The notes beneath the pieces were generated by a model, which saw only the letters and a list, made by a program, of their open reading frames with translations, was not told the DNA's origin and made no database searches. This document shows, in pieces, positions 12,364-27,500 of a stretch of 64,000 nucleotides of DNA; position 1 is the stretch's first letter; each line of letters opens with the position of its first letter. Origin of the DNA: Antedon mediterranea. Taxonomy: Eukaryota > Echinodermata > Crinoidea > Comatulida > Antedonidae. The stretch covers positions 27,765,795-27,829,794 of the forward strand of contig NC_092670.1 of assembly GCF_964355755.1 (NCBI RefSeq). Reading direction: 5' to 3'. A program made the position numbers and the translations under genes.

Positions 12364-14168
12364 CGAAATGCTCAAAATGGTCAAAAACGTTTTTAAATAC
12401 GATATTAAGCTATTTTGTGCTCTTTGATGTTTTTGTGTGAAAAGTTTTATCGAAATGCTCAAAATGGTCTAAAACGGTTTCTAATGTGATTTTAAGCACT
12501 TTGATGTTTTTATGTTAACAACTTTTTTAGAAAATCACAAAATGGTCTAAAACGTCTCCAAATGCGATTTGAAGCAATTCTAAGCACTTTGGTGTTTTTA
12601 TGGTAACGAGTTTTTTTGAATATCACAAAATGGTCTAAAACGTCTCCAAATGCGATTTGAAGCTTTTCTAAGCACTTTGGTGTTTTTATGTTTACAAGTT
12701 TTTTCGAAAATCACAAAATGGTCTAAAACGGCTCCAAATACGATTTGAAGCTATTCTAAGCACTTTGGTGTTTTTATGTTAACAAGTTTTTTCGAAAATC
12801 ACAAAATGGTCTAAAACGTCTCCAAATGCGATTTGAAGCTATTCTAAGCACTTTGGTGTTTTTATGTTAACAAGTTTTTTCGAAAATCACAAAATGGTGT
12901 AAAACGTCTCCAAATGCGATTTGAAGCTATTCTAAGCAATTTTGTGTTTTTATGTTAACAAGTTTTTTCGAAAATCACAAAATGGTCTAAAACGTCTCCA
13001 AATGCGATTTGAAGCTATTCTAAGCACTTTTGTGTTTTTATGTTAACAAGTTTTTTCGAAAATCACAAAATGGTCTAAAATGTCTCAAAATGCGATTTGA
13101 AGCTATTCTGTACACTTTGCTGTTTTGTGTGAATAATTTTTGTCAAAATGCTCAAAATGGTCAAAAACGTTTTTAAATACTATATTAAGCTATTTTGTGT
13201 TCTTTGATGTTTTTGTGTGAAAAGTTTTTTCGAAATGCTCAAAATGGTCTAAAACGGTTTCTAATGTGATTTTAAGCACTTTGATGTTTTTATGTTAACA
13301 ACTTTTTTAGAAAATTACAAAATGGTCTAAAACGTCTCCAAATGCGATTTGAAGCAATTCTAAGCACTTTGGTGTTTTTATGTTAACAAGTTTTTTCGAA
13401 AATCACAAAATGGTCTAAAACGTCTCCAAATGCGATTTGAAGCTATTCGGTACACTTTGCTGTTTTGTGTGAATAATTTTTGTTGAAATGCTCAAAATGG
13501 TCAAAAACGTTTTTAAATACGATATTAAGCTATTTTGTGCTCTTTGATGTTTTTGTGTGAAAAGTTTTATCGAAATGCTCAAAATGGTCTAAAACGGTTT
13601 CTAATGTGATTTTAAGCACTTTGGTGTTTTTATGTTAACAAGTTTTTTTGAAAATCACAAAATGGTCTAAAATGTCTCCAAATGCGATCTGAAGCTTTTC
13701 TAAGCACTTTGGTGTTTTTATGTTAACAAGTTTTTTCGAAAATCACAAAATGGTCTAAAACGTCTCCAAATGTGATTTGAAGCTATTCTAAACACTTTGG
13801 TGTTTTTATGTTAACAAGTTTTTTCGAAAATCACAAATTGGTCTAAAACGTCTCCAAATGCGATTTGAAGCTATTTTAAGCACTTTGGTTTTTTTGTGTA
13901 ACCAAGTTTTTTCGAAAATCACAAAAGGGTCTAAAATGTCTCAAAATGCGATTTGAAGCTATTCTGTACACTTTGATGTTTTTTTGTTAACAAGTTTTTT
14001 CGAAAGTCACAAAATGGTCTAAAAAGTCTCCAAATGCGATTTGAAGCTATTCTAAGCACTTTGGTGTTTTTATGTTAACAAGTTTTATCGAAAATCACAA
14101 AATGGTGTAAAACGTCTCCAAATGCGATTTGAAGCTATTCTAAGCACTTTGGTGTTTTTATGTTAACA
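12364..14168. repeat. Tandem segmental copy, unit 2,417 bp (second copy)
   Basis: Second copy of 9947-11751. The match ends at 14168, where this copy changes to the AACAACTTTTTTAG form followed by a GGTATAAAACG monomer while the first copy keeps AACAAG. The pair 38272-40689 has the same 2,417 bp spacing, so this arrangement was itself copied elsewhere in the array. Confidence 0.83.
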
Positions 14169-14189
14169 ACTTTTTTAGAAAATTACAAA

Positions 14190-17100
14190 ATGGTATAAAA
14201 CGTCTCCAAATGCGATTTGAAGATTTTCTAAGCACTTTGGTGTTTTTATGTTAACAAGTTTTTTCGAAAATCACAAAATGGTCTAAAACGTCTCCAAATG
14301 CGATTTGAAGCTATTCTGTACACTTTGCTGTTTTGTGTGAATAATTTTTGTCGAAATGCTCAAAATGGTCAAAAACGTTTTTAAATACGATATTAAGCTA
14401 TTTTGTGCTCTTTGATGTTTTTGTGTGAAAAGTTTTATCGAAATGCTCAAAATGGTCTAAAACGGTTTCTAATGTGATTTTAAGCACTTTGATGTTTTTA
14501 TGTTAACAAGTTTTTTCGAAAATTACAAAATGGTATAAAACGTCTCCAAATGCGATTTGAAGATTTTCTAAGCACTTTGGTGTTTTTATGTTTACAAGTT
14601 TTTTCGAAAATCACAAAATGGTCTAAAACGTCTCCAAATGCGATTTGAAGCTATTCTGTACACTTTGCTGTTTTGTGTGAATAATTTTGTCAAAATGCTC
14701 AAAATGGTCAAAAACGTTTTTAAATACTATATTAAGCTATTTTGTGTTCTTTGATGTTTTTGTGTGAAAAGTTTTATCGAAATGCTCAAAATGGTCTAAA
14801 ACGGTTTCTAATGAAATGATTTTAAGAACTTTGATGTTTTTATGTTAACAACTTTTTTAGAAAATCACAAAATGGTCTAAAACGTCTACAAATGCGATTT
14901 GAAGCTATTCTAAGCACTTTGGTGTTTTTATGTTAACAAGTTTTTTCGAAAATCACAAAATGGTATAAAACGTCTCCAAATGAGATTTTAAGGTATTCTA
15001 AGCACTTTGGTGTTTTTATGTTAACAAGTTTTTTCGAAAATCACAAAATGGTCTAAAACGTCTACAAATGCGATTTGAAGCTATTCTAAGCACTTTGGTG
15101 TTTTTATGTTAACAAGTTTTTTCGAAAATCACAAAATGGTCTAAAACGTCTCCAAATGCGATTTGAAGCTATTCTGTACACTTTGCTGTTTTGTGTGAAT
15201 AATTTTTGTCGAAATGCTCAAAATGGTCAAAAACGTTTTTAAATACGATATTAAGCTATTTTGTGCTCTTTGATGTTTTTGTGTGAAAAGTTTTATCGAA
15301 ATGCTCAAAATGGTCTAAAACGGTTTCTAATGTGATTTTAAGCACTTTGATGTTTTTATGTTAACAACTTTTTTAGAAAATCACAAAATGGTCTAAAACG
15401 TCTCCAAATGCGATTTGAAGCAATTCTAAGCACTTTGGTGTTTTTATGGTAACGAGTTTTTTTGAATATCACAAAATGGTCTAAAATGTCTCCAAATGCG
15501 ATTTGAAGCTATTCTGTACACTTTGATGTTTTTTTGTTAACAAGTTTTTTCGAAAGTCACAAAATGGTGTAAAACGTCTCCAAATGCGATTTGAAGCTAT
15601 TCTAAGCACTTTGGTGTTTTTATGGTAACGAGTTTTTTTGAATATCACAAAATGGTCTAAAATGTCTCCAAATGCGATTTGAAGCTTTTCTAAGCACTTT
15701 GGTGTTTTTATGTTAACAAGTTTTTTCGAAAATCACAAAATGGTCTAAAACGTCTCCAAATGTGATTTGAAGCTATTCTAAACACTTTGGTGTTTTTATG
15801 TTAACAAGTTTTTTCGAAAATCACAAATTGGTCTAAAACGTCTCCAAATGCGATTTGAAGCTAGTTTAAGCACTTTGGTGTTTTTGTGTAACCAAGTTTT
15901 TTCGAAAATCACAAAAGGGTCTAAAATGTCTCAAAATGCGATTTGAAGCTATTCTGTACACTTTGATGTTTTTTTTGTTAACAAGTTTTTTCGAAAGTCA
16001 CAAAATGGTCTAAAACGTCTCCAAATGCGATTTGAAGCTATTCTAAGCACTTTGGTGTTTTTATGTTAACAAGTTTTTTCGAAAATCACAAAATGGTGTA
16101 AAACGTCTCTAAATGCGATTTGAAGCTATTCTAAGCAATTTGGTGTTTTTATGTTAACAAGTTTTTTCGAAAATCACAAAATGGTGTAAAACGTCTCCAA
16201 ATGCGATTTTAAGCTATTCTAAGCAATTTGGTGTTTTTTTATGTTAACAAGTTTTTTCGAAAATCACAAAATGGTCTAAAACGTCTCCAAATACGATTTG
16301 AAGCTATTCTGTACACTTTGCTGTTTTGTGAGAATAATTTTTGTCGAAATGCTCAAAATGGTCAAAAACGTTTTTAAATACGATATTAAGCTATTTTGTG
16401 CTCTTTGATGTTTTTGTGTGAAAAGTTTTATCGAAATGCTCAAAATGGTCTAAAACGGTTTCTAATGTGATTTTAAGCACTTTGGTGTTTTTATGTTAAC
16501 AAGTTTTTTCGAAAATTACAAAATGGTCTAAAACGTCTCCAAATGTGATTTGAAGCTATTCAAAACACTTTGGTGTTTTTATGTTAACAAGTTTTTTCGA
16601 AAATCACAAATTGGTCTAAAACGTCTCCAAATGCGATTTGAAGTTATTTTAAGCACTTTGGTGTTTTTGTGTAACCAAGTTTTTTCGAAAATCACAAAAG
16701 GGTCTAAAATGTCTCAAAATGCGATTTGAAGCTATTCTGTACACTTTGATGTTTTTTTGTTAACAAGTTTTTTCGAAAGTCACAAAATGGTCTAAAACGT
16801 CTCCAAATGCGATTTGAAGCTATTCTAAGCACTTTGCTGTATTGTGTGAATAATTTTTGTCGAAATGCTCAAAATGGTCAAAAACGTTTTTAAATACGAT
16901 ATTAAGCTATTTTGTGCTCTTTGATGTTTTTGTGTGAAAAGTTTTATCGAAATGCTCAAAATGGTCTAAAACGGTTTCTAATGTGATTTTAAGCACTTTG
17001 ATGTTTTTATGTTAACAACTTTTTTAGAAAATCACAAAATGGTCTAAAACGTCTCCAAATGCGATTTGAAGCAATTCTAAGCACTTTGGTGTTTTTATGG

Positions 17101-18597
17101 TAACGAGTTTTTTTGAATATCACAAAATGGTCTAAAATGTCTCCAAATGCGATTTGAAGCTTTTCTAAGCACTTTGGTGTTTTTATGTTAACAAGTTTTT
17201 TCGAAAATCACAAAATGGTCTAAAACGTCTCCAAATGCGATTTGAAGCTATTCTGTACACTTTGCTGTTTTGTGTGAATAATTTTTGTCGAAATGCTCAA
17301 AATGGTCAAAAACGTTTTTAAATACGATATTAAGCTATTTTGTGCTCTTTTATGTTTTTGTGTGAAAAGTTTTATCGAAATGCTCAAAATGGTCTAAAAC
17401 GGTTTCTAATGTGATTTTAAGCACTTTGATGTTTTTATGTTAACAACTTTTTTAGAAAATCACAAAATGGTCTAAAACGTCTCCAAATGCGATTTGAAGC
17501 AATTCTAAGCACTTTGGTGTTTTTATGGTAACGAGTTTTTTTGAATATCACAAAATGGTCTAAAATGTCTCCAAATGCGATTTGAAGCTTTTCTAAGCAC
17601 TTTGGTGTTTTTATGGTAACGAGTTATTTCGAAAATCACAAAATGGTCTAAAACGTCTCCAAATGCGATTTGAAGCTATTCTGTACACTTTGCTGTTTTG
17701 TGTGAATAATTTTTGTCAAAATGCTCAAAATGGTCAAAAACGTTTTTAAATACTATATTAAGCTATTTTGTGCTCTTTGATGTTTTTGTGTGAAAAGTTT
17801 TATCGAAATGCTCAAAATGGTCTAAAACGGTTTCTAATGTGATTTTAAGCACTTTGATGTTTTTATGTTAACAACTTTTTTAGAAAATTACAAAATGGTG
17901 TAAAACGTCTCCAAATGCGATTTGAAGCTATTCTAAGCAATTTGGTGTTTTTATGTTAACAAGTTTTTTCGAAAATCACAAAATGGTCTAAAACGTCTCC
18001 AAATGCGATTTGAAGCTATTCTAAGCACTTTTGTGTTTTTATGTTAACAAGTTTTTTCGAAAATCACAAAATGGTCTAAAATGTCTCCAAATGCGATTTG
18101 AAGCTTTTCTAAGCACTTTTGTGTTTTTATGTTTACAAGTTTTTTCGAAAATCACAAAATGGTCTAAAACGTCTCCAAATGCGATTTGAAGCTATTCTGT
18201 ACACTTTGCTGTTTTGTGTGAATAATTTTTGTCAAAATGCTCAAAATGGTCAAAAACGTTTTTAAATACTATATTAAGCTATTTTGTGTTCTTTGATGTT
18301 TTTATGTGAAAAGTTTTATCGAAATGCTCAAAATGGTCTAAAACGGTTTCTAATGTGATTTTAAGAACTTTGATGTTTTTATGTTAAAAACTTTTTTAGA
18401 AAATCACAAAATGGTCTAAAACGTCTCCAATTGCGATTTGAAGCAATTCTAAGCACTTTGGTGTTTTTATGTTAACACTTTTTTTCGAAAATCACAAAAT
18501 GGTCTAAAACGTCTCCAAATGCGATTTGAAGCTATTCTAAGCACTTTTGTGTTTTTATGTTAACAAGTTTTTTCGAAAATCACAAAATGGTCTAAAA
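14190..18597. repeat. 4.4 kb segment, first of a distant pair
   Basis: This segment matches 42841-47248 at a constant offset of 28,651 with no net indel, checked at 14190, 15961, 17101 and 18478. The B1 spacings across it run 2, 4, 11, 4, 3, 3, 4 (as n in 164+88n) in both copies. I noticed about half a dozen single-base differences, for example near 15840, 16590, 17423 and 18431, so identity is clearly above 99%. Its right part (15961-18482) also matches 6719-9240 at offset 9,242. Confidence 0.87.
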
Positions 18598-21500
18598 CGT
18601 CTCCAAATGCGATTTGAAGCTATTCTGTACACTTTGCTGTTTTGTGAGAATAATTTTTGTCGAAATGCTCAAAATGGTCAAAAACGTTTTTAAATACGAT
18701 ATTAAGCTATTTTGTGCTCTTTGATGTTTTTGTGTAAAAAGTTTTATCGAAATGCTCAAAATGGTCTAAAACGGTTTCTAATGTGATTTTAAGCACTTTG
18801 ATGTTTTTATGTTAACAACTTTTTTAGAAAATTACAAAATGGTGTAAAACGTCTCCAAATGCGATTTGAAGCTATTCTAAGCAATTTCGTGTTTTTATGT
18901 TAACAAGTTTTTTCGAAAATCACAAAATGGTCTAAAACGTCTCCAAATGCGATTTGAAGCTATTCTAAGCACTTTTGTGTTTTTATGTTAACAAGTTTTT
19001 TCGAAAATCACAAAATGGTCTAAAATGTCTCCAAATGCGATTTTAAGGTATTCTAAGCACTTTGGTGTTTTTATGTTAACAAGTTTTTTCGAAAATCACA
19101 AAATGGTCTAAAACGTCTCCAAATGCGATTTGAAGCTATTCTGTACACTTTGCTGTTTTGTGTGAATAATTTTTGTCGAAATGCTCAAAATGGTCAAAAA
19201 CGTTTTTAAATACGATATTAAGCTATTTTGTGCTCTTTGATGTTTTTGTGTGAAAAGTTTTATCGAAATGCTCAAAATGGTCTAAAACGGTTTCTAATGT
19301 GATTTTAAGCACTTTGATGTTTTTATGTTAACAACTTTTTTAGAAAATCACAAAATGGTCTAAAACGTCTCCAAATGCGATTTGAAGCAATTCTAAGCAC
19401 TTTGGTGTTTTTATGGTAACGAGTTTTTTTGAATATCACAAAATGGTCTAAAATGTCTCCAAATGCGATTTAAAGCTAATCTGTACACTTTGATGTTTTT
19501 TTGTTAACCAGTTTTTTCGAAAGTCACAAAATGGTCTAAAACGTCTCCAAATGCGATTTGAAGCTATTCTAAGCACTTTGGTGTTTTTATGTTAACAAGT
19601 TTTTTCGAAAATCACAAAATTGTGTAAAACGTCTCCAAATGCGATTTGAAGCTATTCTAAGCACTTTGGTGTTTTTATGTTAACAAGTTTTTTCGAAAAT
19701 CACAAAATGGTGTAAAACTTCTCCAAATACGATTTTAAGCTATTCTAAGCAATTTGGTGTTTTTATGTTAACAAGTTTTTTCGAAAATCACAAAATGGTA
19801 TAAAACGTCTCCAAATACGATTTGAAGCAATTCTAAGCACTTTGGTGTTTTTATGTTAACAAGTTTTTTCGAAAATCACAAAATGGTATAAAACGTCTCC
19901 AAATGCGATTTTAAGGTATTCTAAGCACTTTGGTGTTTTTATGTTAACAAGTTTTTTCGAAAATCACAAAATGGTCTAAAACGTCTCCAAATGCGATTTG
20001 AAGCTATTCTGTACACTTTGCTGTTTTGTGTGAATAATTTTTGTCGAAATGCTCAAAATGGTCAAAAACGTTTTTAAATACGATATTAAGCTATTTTGTG
20101 CTCTTTGATGTTTTTGTGTGAAAAGTTTTATCGAAATGCTCAAAATGGTCTAAAACGGTTTCTAATGTGATTTTAAGCACTTTGATGTTTTTATGTTAAC
20201 AACTTTTTTAGAAAATCACAAAATGGTCTAAAACGTCTCCAAATGCGATTTGAAGCAATTCTAAGCACTTTGGTGTTTTTATGGTAACGAGTTTTTTTGA
20301 ATATCACAAAATGGTCTAAAACGTCTCCAAATGCGATTTGAAGCTATTCTAAGCACTTTGGTGTTTTTATGTTAACAAGTTTTTTCGAAAATCACAAAAT
20401 GGTGTAAAACGTCTCCAAATGCGATTTGAAGCTATTCTAAGCACTTTGGTGTTATTATGTTAACAAGTTTTTTCGAAAATCACAAATTGGTCTAAAACGT
20501 CTCCAAATGCGATTTGAAGCTATTTTAAGCACTTTGGTGTTTTTGTGTAACCAAGTTTTTTCGAAAATCACAAAAGGGTCTAAAATGTCTCAAAATGCGA
20601 TTTGAAGCTATTCTGTACACTTTGATGTTTTTTTGTTAACAAGTTTTTTCGAAAGTCACAAAATGGTCTAAAACGTCTCCAAATGCGATTTGAAACTATT
20701 CTAAGCACTTTGGTGTTTTTATGTTAACAAGTTTTTTCGAAAATCACAAAATGGTGTAAAACGTCTCCAAATGCGATTTGAAGCTATTCTAAGCACTTTG
20801 GTGTTTTTATGTTAACAAGTTTTTTCGAAAATCACAAAATGGTGTAAAACTTCTCCAAATACGATTTTAAGCTATTCTAAGCAATTTGGTGTTTTTATGT
20901 TAACAAGTTTTTTCGAAAATCACAAAATGGTCTAAAACGTCTCCAAATGCGATTTGAAGCTATTCTGTACACTTTGCTGTTTTGTGTGAATAATTTTTGT
21001 TGAAATGCTCAAAATGGTCAAAAACGTTTTTAAATACTATATTAAGCTATTTTGTGTTCTTTGATGTTTTTGTGTGAAAAGTTTTATCGAAATGCTCAAA
21101 ATGGTCTAAAACAGTTTCTAATGTGATTTTAAGCACTTTGATGTTTTTATGTTAACAACTTTTTTAGAAAATCACAAAATGGTCTAAAACGTCTCCAAAT
21201 GCGATTTGAAGCAATTCTAAGCACTTTGGTGTTTTTATGTTAACAAGTTTTTTCGAAAATCACAAAATGGTATAAAACGTCTCCAAATGCGATTTGAAGC
21301 AATTCTAAGCACTTTGGTGTTTTTATGTTAACAAGTTTTTTCGAAAATCACAAAATGGTATAAAACGTCTCCAAATGCGATTTTAAGGTATTCTAAGCAC
21401 TTTGGTGTTTTTATGTTAACAAGTTTTTTCGAAAATCACAAAATGGTCTAAAACGTCTCCAAATGCGATTTGAAGCTATTCTGTACACTTTGCTGTTTTG

Positions 21501-24500
21501 TGTGAATAATTTTTGTCGAAATGCTCAAAATGGTCAAAAACGTTTTTAAATACGATATTAAGCTATTTTGTGCTCTTTGATGTTTTTGTGTGAAAAGTTT
21601 TATCGAAATGCTCAAAATGGTCTAAAACGGTTTCTAATGTGATTTTAAGCACTTTGATGTTTTTATGTTAACAACTTTTTTAGAAAATCACAAAATGGTC
21701 TAAAACGTCTCCAAATGCGATTTGAAGCAATTCTAAGCACTTTGGTGTTTTTATGGTAACGAGTTTTTTTGAATATCACAAAATGGTCTAAAATGTCTCC
21801 AAATGCGATTTGAAGCTAATCTGTACACTTTGATGTTTTTTTGTTAACAAGTTTTTTCGAAAGTCACAAAATGGTCTAAAACGTCTCCAAATGTGATTTG
21901 AAGCTATTCTAAACACTTTGGTGTTTTTATGTTAACAAGTTTTTTCGAAAATCACAAATTGGTCTAAAACGTCTCCAAATGCGATTTGAAGCTAGTTTAA
22001 GCACTTTGGTGTTTTTGTGTAACCAAGTTTTTTCGAAAATCACAAAAGGGTCTAAAATGTCTCAAAATGCGATTTGAAGCTATTCTGTACACTTTGATGT
22101 TTTTTTTGTTAACAAGTTTTTTCGAAAGTCACAAAATGGTCTAAAACGTCTCCAAATGCGATTTGAAGCTATTCTAAGCACTTTGGTGTTTTTATGTTAA
22201 CAAGTTTTTTCGAAAATCACAAAATGGTGTAAAACGTCTCCAAATGCGATTTGAAGCTATTCTAAGCAATTTGGTGTTTTTATGTTAACAAGTTTTTTCG
22301 AAAATCACAAAATGGTGTAAAACGTCTCCAAATGCGATTTTAAGCTATTCTAAGCAATTTGGTGTTTTTTTATGTTAACAAGTTTTTTCGAAAATCACAA
22401 AATGGTCTAAAACGTCTCCAAATGCGATTTGTAGCTATTCTGTACACTTTGCTGTTTTGTGAGAATATTTTTTGTCGAAATGCTCAAAATGGTCAAAAAC
22501 GTTTTTAAATACGATATTAAGCTATTTTGTGCTCTTTGATGTTTTTGTGTGAAAAGTTTTATCGAAATGCTCAAAATGGTCTAAAACGGTTTCTAATGTG
22601 ATTTTAAGCACTTTGGTGTTTTTATGTTAACAAGTTTTTTCGAAAATCACAAAATGGTCTAAAACGTCTCCAAATGTGATTTGAAGCTATTCTAAACACT
22701 TTGGTGTTTTTATGTTAACAAGTTTTTTCGAAAATCACAAATTGGTCTAAAACGTCTCCAAATGCGATTTGAAGCTATTTTAAGCACTTTGGTGTTTTTG
22801 TGTAACCAAGTTTTTTCGAAAATCACAAAAGGGTCTAAAATGTCTCAAAATGCGATTTGAAGCTATTCTGTACACTTTGATGTTTTTTTGTTAACAAGTT
22901 TTTTCGAAAGTCACAAAATGGTCTAAAACGTCTCCAAATGCGATTTGAAGCTATTCTAAGCACTTTGCTGTTTTGTGTGAATAATTTTTGTCGAAATGCT
23001 CAAAATGGTCAAAAACGTTTTTAAATACGATTTTAAGCTATTTTGTGCTCTTTGATGTTTTTGTGTGAAAAGTTTTATCGAAATGCTCAAAATGGTCTAA
23101 AACGGTTTCTAATGTGATTTTAAGCACTTTGATGTTTTTATGTTAACAACTTTTTTAGAAAATCACAAAATGGTCTAAAACGTCTCCAAATGCGATTTGA
23201 AGCAATTCTAAGCACTTTGGTGTTTTTATGGTAACGAGTTTTTTTGAATATCACAAAATGGTCTAAAATGTCTCCAAATGCGATTTGAAGCTTTTCTAAG
23301 CACTTTGGTGTTTTTATGTTAACAAGTTTTTTCGAAAATCACAAAATGGTCTAAAACGTCTCCAAATGCGATTTGAAGCTATTCTGTACACTTTGCTGTT
23401 TTGTGTGAATAATTTTTGTCGAAATGCTCAAAATGGTCAAAAACGTTTTTAAATACGATATTAAGCTATTTTGTGCTCTTTGATGTTTTTGTGTGAAAAG
23501 TTTTATCGAAATGCTCAAAATGGTCTAAAACGGTTTCTAATGTGATTTTAAGCACTTTGATGTTTTTATGTTAACAACTTTTTTCGAAAATCACAAAATG
23601 GTCTAAAACGTCTCCAAATGCGATTTGAAGCTATTCTAAGCACTTTGGTGTTTTTATGTTAACAAGTTTTTTCGAAAATCACAAAATGGTGTAAAACGTC
23701 TCCAAATGCGATTTGAAGCTATTCTAAGCAATTTTGTGTTTTTATGTTAACAAGTTTTTTCGAAAATCACAAAATGGTCTAAAACGTCTCCAAATGCGAT
23801 TTGAAGCTATTCTAAGCACTTTTGTGTTTTTATGTTAACAAGTTTTTTCGAAAATCACAAAATGGTCTAAAATGTCTCAAAATGCGATTTGAAGCTATTC
23901 TGTACACTTTGCTGTTTTGTGTGAATAATTTTTGTCAAAATGCTCAAAATGGTCAAAAACGTTTTTAAATACTATATTAAGCTATTTTGTGTTCTTTGAT
24001 GTTTTTGTGTGAAAAGTTTTTTCGAAATGCTCAAAATGGTCTAAAACGGTTTCTAATGTGATTTTAAGCACTTTGATGTTTTTATGTTAACAACTTTTTT
24101 AGAAAATTACAAAATGGTCTAAAACGTCTCCAAATGCGATTTGAAGCAATTCTAAGCACTTTGGTGTTTTTATGTTAACAAGTTTTTTCGAAAATCACAA
24201 AATGGTCTAAAACGTCTCCAAATGCGATTTGAAGCTATTCGGTACACTTTGCTGTTTTGTGTGAATAATTTTTGTTGAAATGCTCAAAATGGTCAAAAAC
24301 GTTTTTAAATACGATATTAAGCTATTTTGTGCTCTTTGATGTTTTTGTGTGAAAAGTTTTATCGAAATGCTCAAAATGGTCTAAAACGGTTTCTAATGTG
24401 ATTTTAAGCACTTTGGTGTTTTTATGTTAACAAGTTTTTTCGAAAATCACAAAATGGTCTAAAATGTCTCCAAATGCGATCTGAAGCTTTTCTAAGCACT

Positions 24501-27500
24501 TTGGTGTTTTTATGTTAACAAGTTTTTTCGAAAATCACAAAATGGTCTAAAACGTCTCCAAATGTGATTTGAAGCTATTCTAAACACTTTGGTGTTTTTA
24601 TGTTAACAAGTTTTTTCGAAAATCACAAATTGGTCTAAAACGTCTCCAAATGCGATTTGAAGCTATTTTAAGCACTTTGGTTTTTTTGTGTAACCAAGTT
24701 TTTTCGAAAATCACAAAAGGGTCTAAAGTGTCTCAAAATGCGATTTGAAGCTATTCTGTACACTTTGATGTTTTTTTGTTAACAAGTTTTTTCGAAAGTC
24801 ACAAAATGGTCTAAAAAGTCTCCAAATGCGATTTGAAGCTATTCTAAGCACTTTGGTGTTTTTATGTTAACAAGTTTTATCGAAAATCACAAAATGGTGT
24901 AAAACGTCTCCAAATGCGATTTGAAGCTATTCTAAGCACTTTGGTGTTTTTATGTTAACAAGTTTTTTCGAAAATCACAAAATGGTGTAAAACGTCTCCA
25001 AATGCGATTTTAAGCTATTCTAAGCAATTTGGTTAACAAGTTTTTTCGAAAATCACAAAATGGTCTAAAACGTCTCCAAATGCGATTTGAAGCTATTCTG
25101 TACACTTTGCTGTTTTGTGAGAATAATTTTTGTCGAAATGCTCAAAATGGTCAAAAACGTTTTTAAATACGATATTAAGCTATTTTGTGCTCTTTGATGT
25201 TTTTGTGTGAAAAGTTTTATCGAAATGCTCAAAATGGTCTAAAACGGTTTCTAATGTGATTTTAAGCACTTTGATGTTTTTATGTTAACTTTTTTAGAAA
25301 ATTACAAAATGGTGTAAAACGTCTCCAAATGCGATTTGAAGCTATTCTAAGCAATTTCGTGTTTTTATGTTAACAAGTTTTTTCGAAAATCACAAAATGG
25401 TCTAAAACGTCTCCAAATGCGATTTGAAGCTATTCTAAGCACTTTTGTGTTTTTATGTTAACAAGTTTTTTCGAAAATCACAAAATGGTCTAAAACGTCT
25501 CCAAATGCGATTTGAAGCTATTCTGTACACTTTGCTGTTTTGTGTGAATAATTTTTTGTCGAAATGCTCAAAATGGTCAAAAACGTTTTTAAATACGATA
25601 TTAAGCTATTTTGTGCTCTTTGATGTTTTTGTGTGAAAAGTTTTATCGAAATGCTCAAAATGGTCTAAAACGGTTTCTAATGTGATTTTAAGCACTTTGA
25701 TGTTTTTATGTTAACAACTTTTTTAGAAAATCACAAAATGGTCTAAAACGTCTCCAAATGCGATTTGAAGCAATTCTAAGCACTTTGGTGTTTTTATGGT
25801 AACGAGTTTTTTTGAATATCACAAAATGGTCTAAAACGGCTCCAAATACGATTTGAAGCTATTCTAAGCACTTTGGTGTTTTTATGTTAACAAGTTTTTT
25901 CGAAAATCACAAAATGGTCTAAAACGTCTCCAAATGCGATTTGAAGCTATTCTAAGCACTTTGGTGTTTTTATGTTAACAAGTTTTTTCGAAAATCACAA
26001 AATGGTGTAAAACGTCTCCAAATGCGATTTGAAGCTATTCTAAGCAATTTTGTGTTTTTATGTTAACAAGTTTTTTCGAAAATCACAAAATGGTCTAAAA
26101 CGTCTCCAAATGCGATTTGAAGCTATTCTAAGCACTTTTGTGTTTTTATGTTAACAAGTTTTTTCGAAAATCACAAAATGGTCTAAAATGTCTCAAAATG
26201 CGATTTGAAGCTATTCTGTACACTTTGCTGTTTTGTGTGAATAATTTTTGTCAAAATGCTCAAAATGGTCAAAAACGTTTTTAAATACTATATTAAGCTA
26301 TTTTGTGTTCTTTGATGTTTTTGTGTGAAAAGTTTTTTCGAAATGCTCAAAATGGTCTAAAACGGTTTCTAATGTGATTTTAAGCACTTTGATGTTTTTA
26401 TGTTAACAACTTTTTTAGAAAATTACAAAATGGTCTAAAACGTCTCCAAATGCGATTTGAAGCAATTCTAAGCACTTTGGTGTTTTTATGTTAACAAGTT
26501 TTTTCGAAAATCACAAAATGGTCTAAAACGTCTCCAAATGCGATTTGAAGCTATTCTGTACACTTTGCTGTTTTGTGTGAATAATTTTTGTTGAAATGCT
26601 CAAAATGGTCAAAAACGTTTTTAAATACGATATTAAGCTATTTTGTGCTCTTTGATGTTTTTGTGTGAAAAGTTTTATCGAAATGCTCAAAATGGTCTAA
26701 AACGGTTTCTAATGTGATTTTAAGCACTTTGGTGTTTTTATGTTAACAAGTTTTTTCGAAAATCACAAAATGGTCTAAAACGTCTCCAAATGTGATTTGA
26801 AGCTATTCTAAACACTTTGGTGTTTTTATGTTAACAAGTTTTTTCGAAAATCACAAATTGGTCTAAAACGTCTCCAAATGCGATTTGAAGCTATTTTAAG
26901 CACTTTGGTGTTTTTGTGTAACCAAGTTTTTTCGAAAATCACAAAAGGGTCTAAAATGTCTCAAAATGCGATTTGAAGCTATTCTGTACACTTTGATGTT
27001 TTTTTGTTAACAAGTTTTTTCGAAAGTCACAAAATGGTCTAAAACGTCTCCAAATGCGATTTGAAGCTATTCTAAGCACTTTGCTGTTTTGTGTGAATAA
27101 TTTTTGTCGAAATGCTCAAAATGGTCAAAAACGTTTTTAAATACGATATTAAGCTATTTTGTGCTCTTTGATGTTTTTGTGTGAAAAGTTTTATCGAAAT
27201 GCTCAAAATGGTCTAAAACGGTTTCTAATGTGATTTTAAGCACTTTGATGTTTTTATGTTAACAACTTTTTTAGAAAATCACAAAATGGTCTAAAACGTC
27301 TCCAAATGCGATTTGAAGCAATTCTAAGCACTTTGGTGTTTTTATGGTAACGAGTTTTTTTGAATATCACAAAATGGTCTAAAATGTCTCCAAATGCGAT
27401 TTGAAGCTTTTCTAAGCACTTTGGTGTTTTTATGTTAACAAGTTTTTTCGAAAATCACAAAATGGTCTAAAACGTCTCCAAATGCGATTTGAAGCTATTC

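Noticed and set aside
12249-12440. Identical 63-codon frames at 12249, 25445, 30354, 35111 and 40208
   Set aside because: Each is satellite sequence read through one A monomer into a B1 with an extra T. They are identical because the surrounding blocks are copies. The same DNA without the extra T is closed, and there is no sign of coding constraint.
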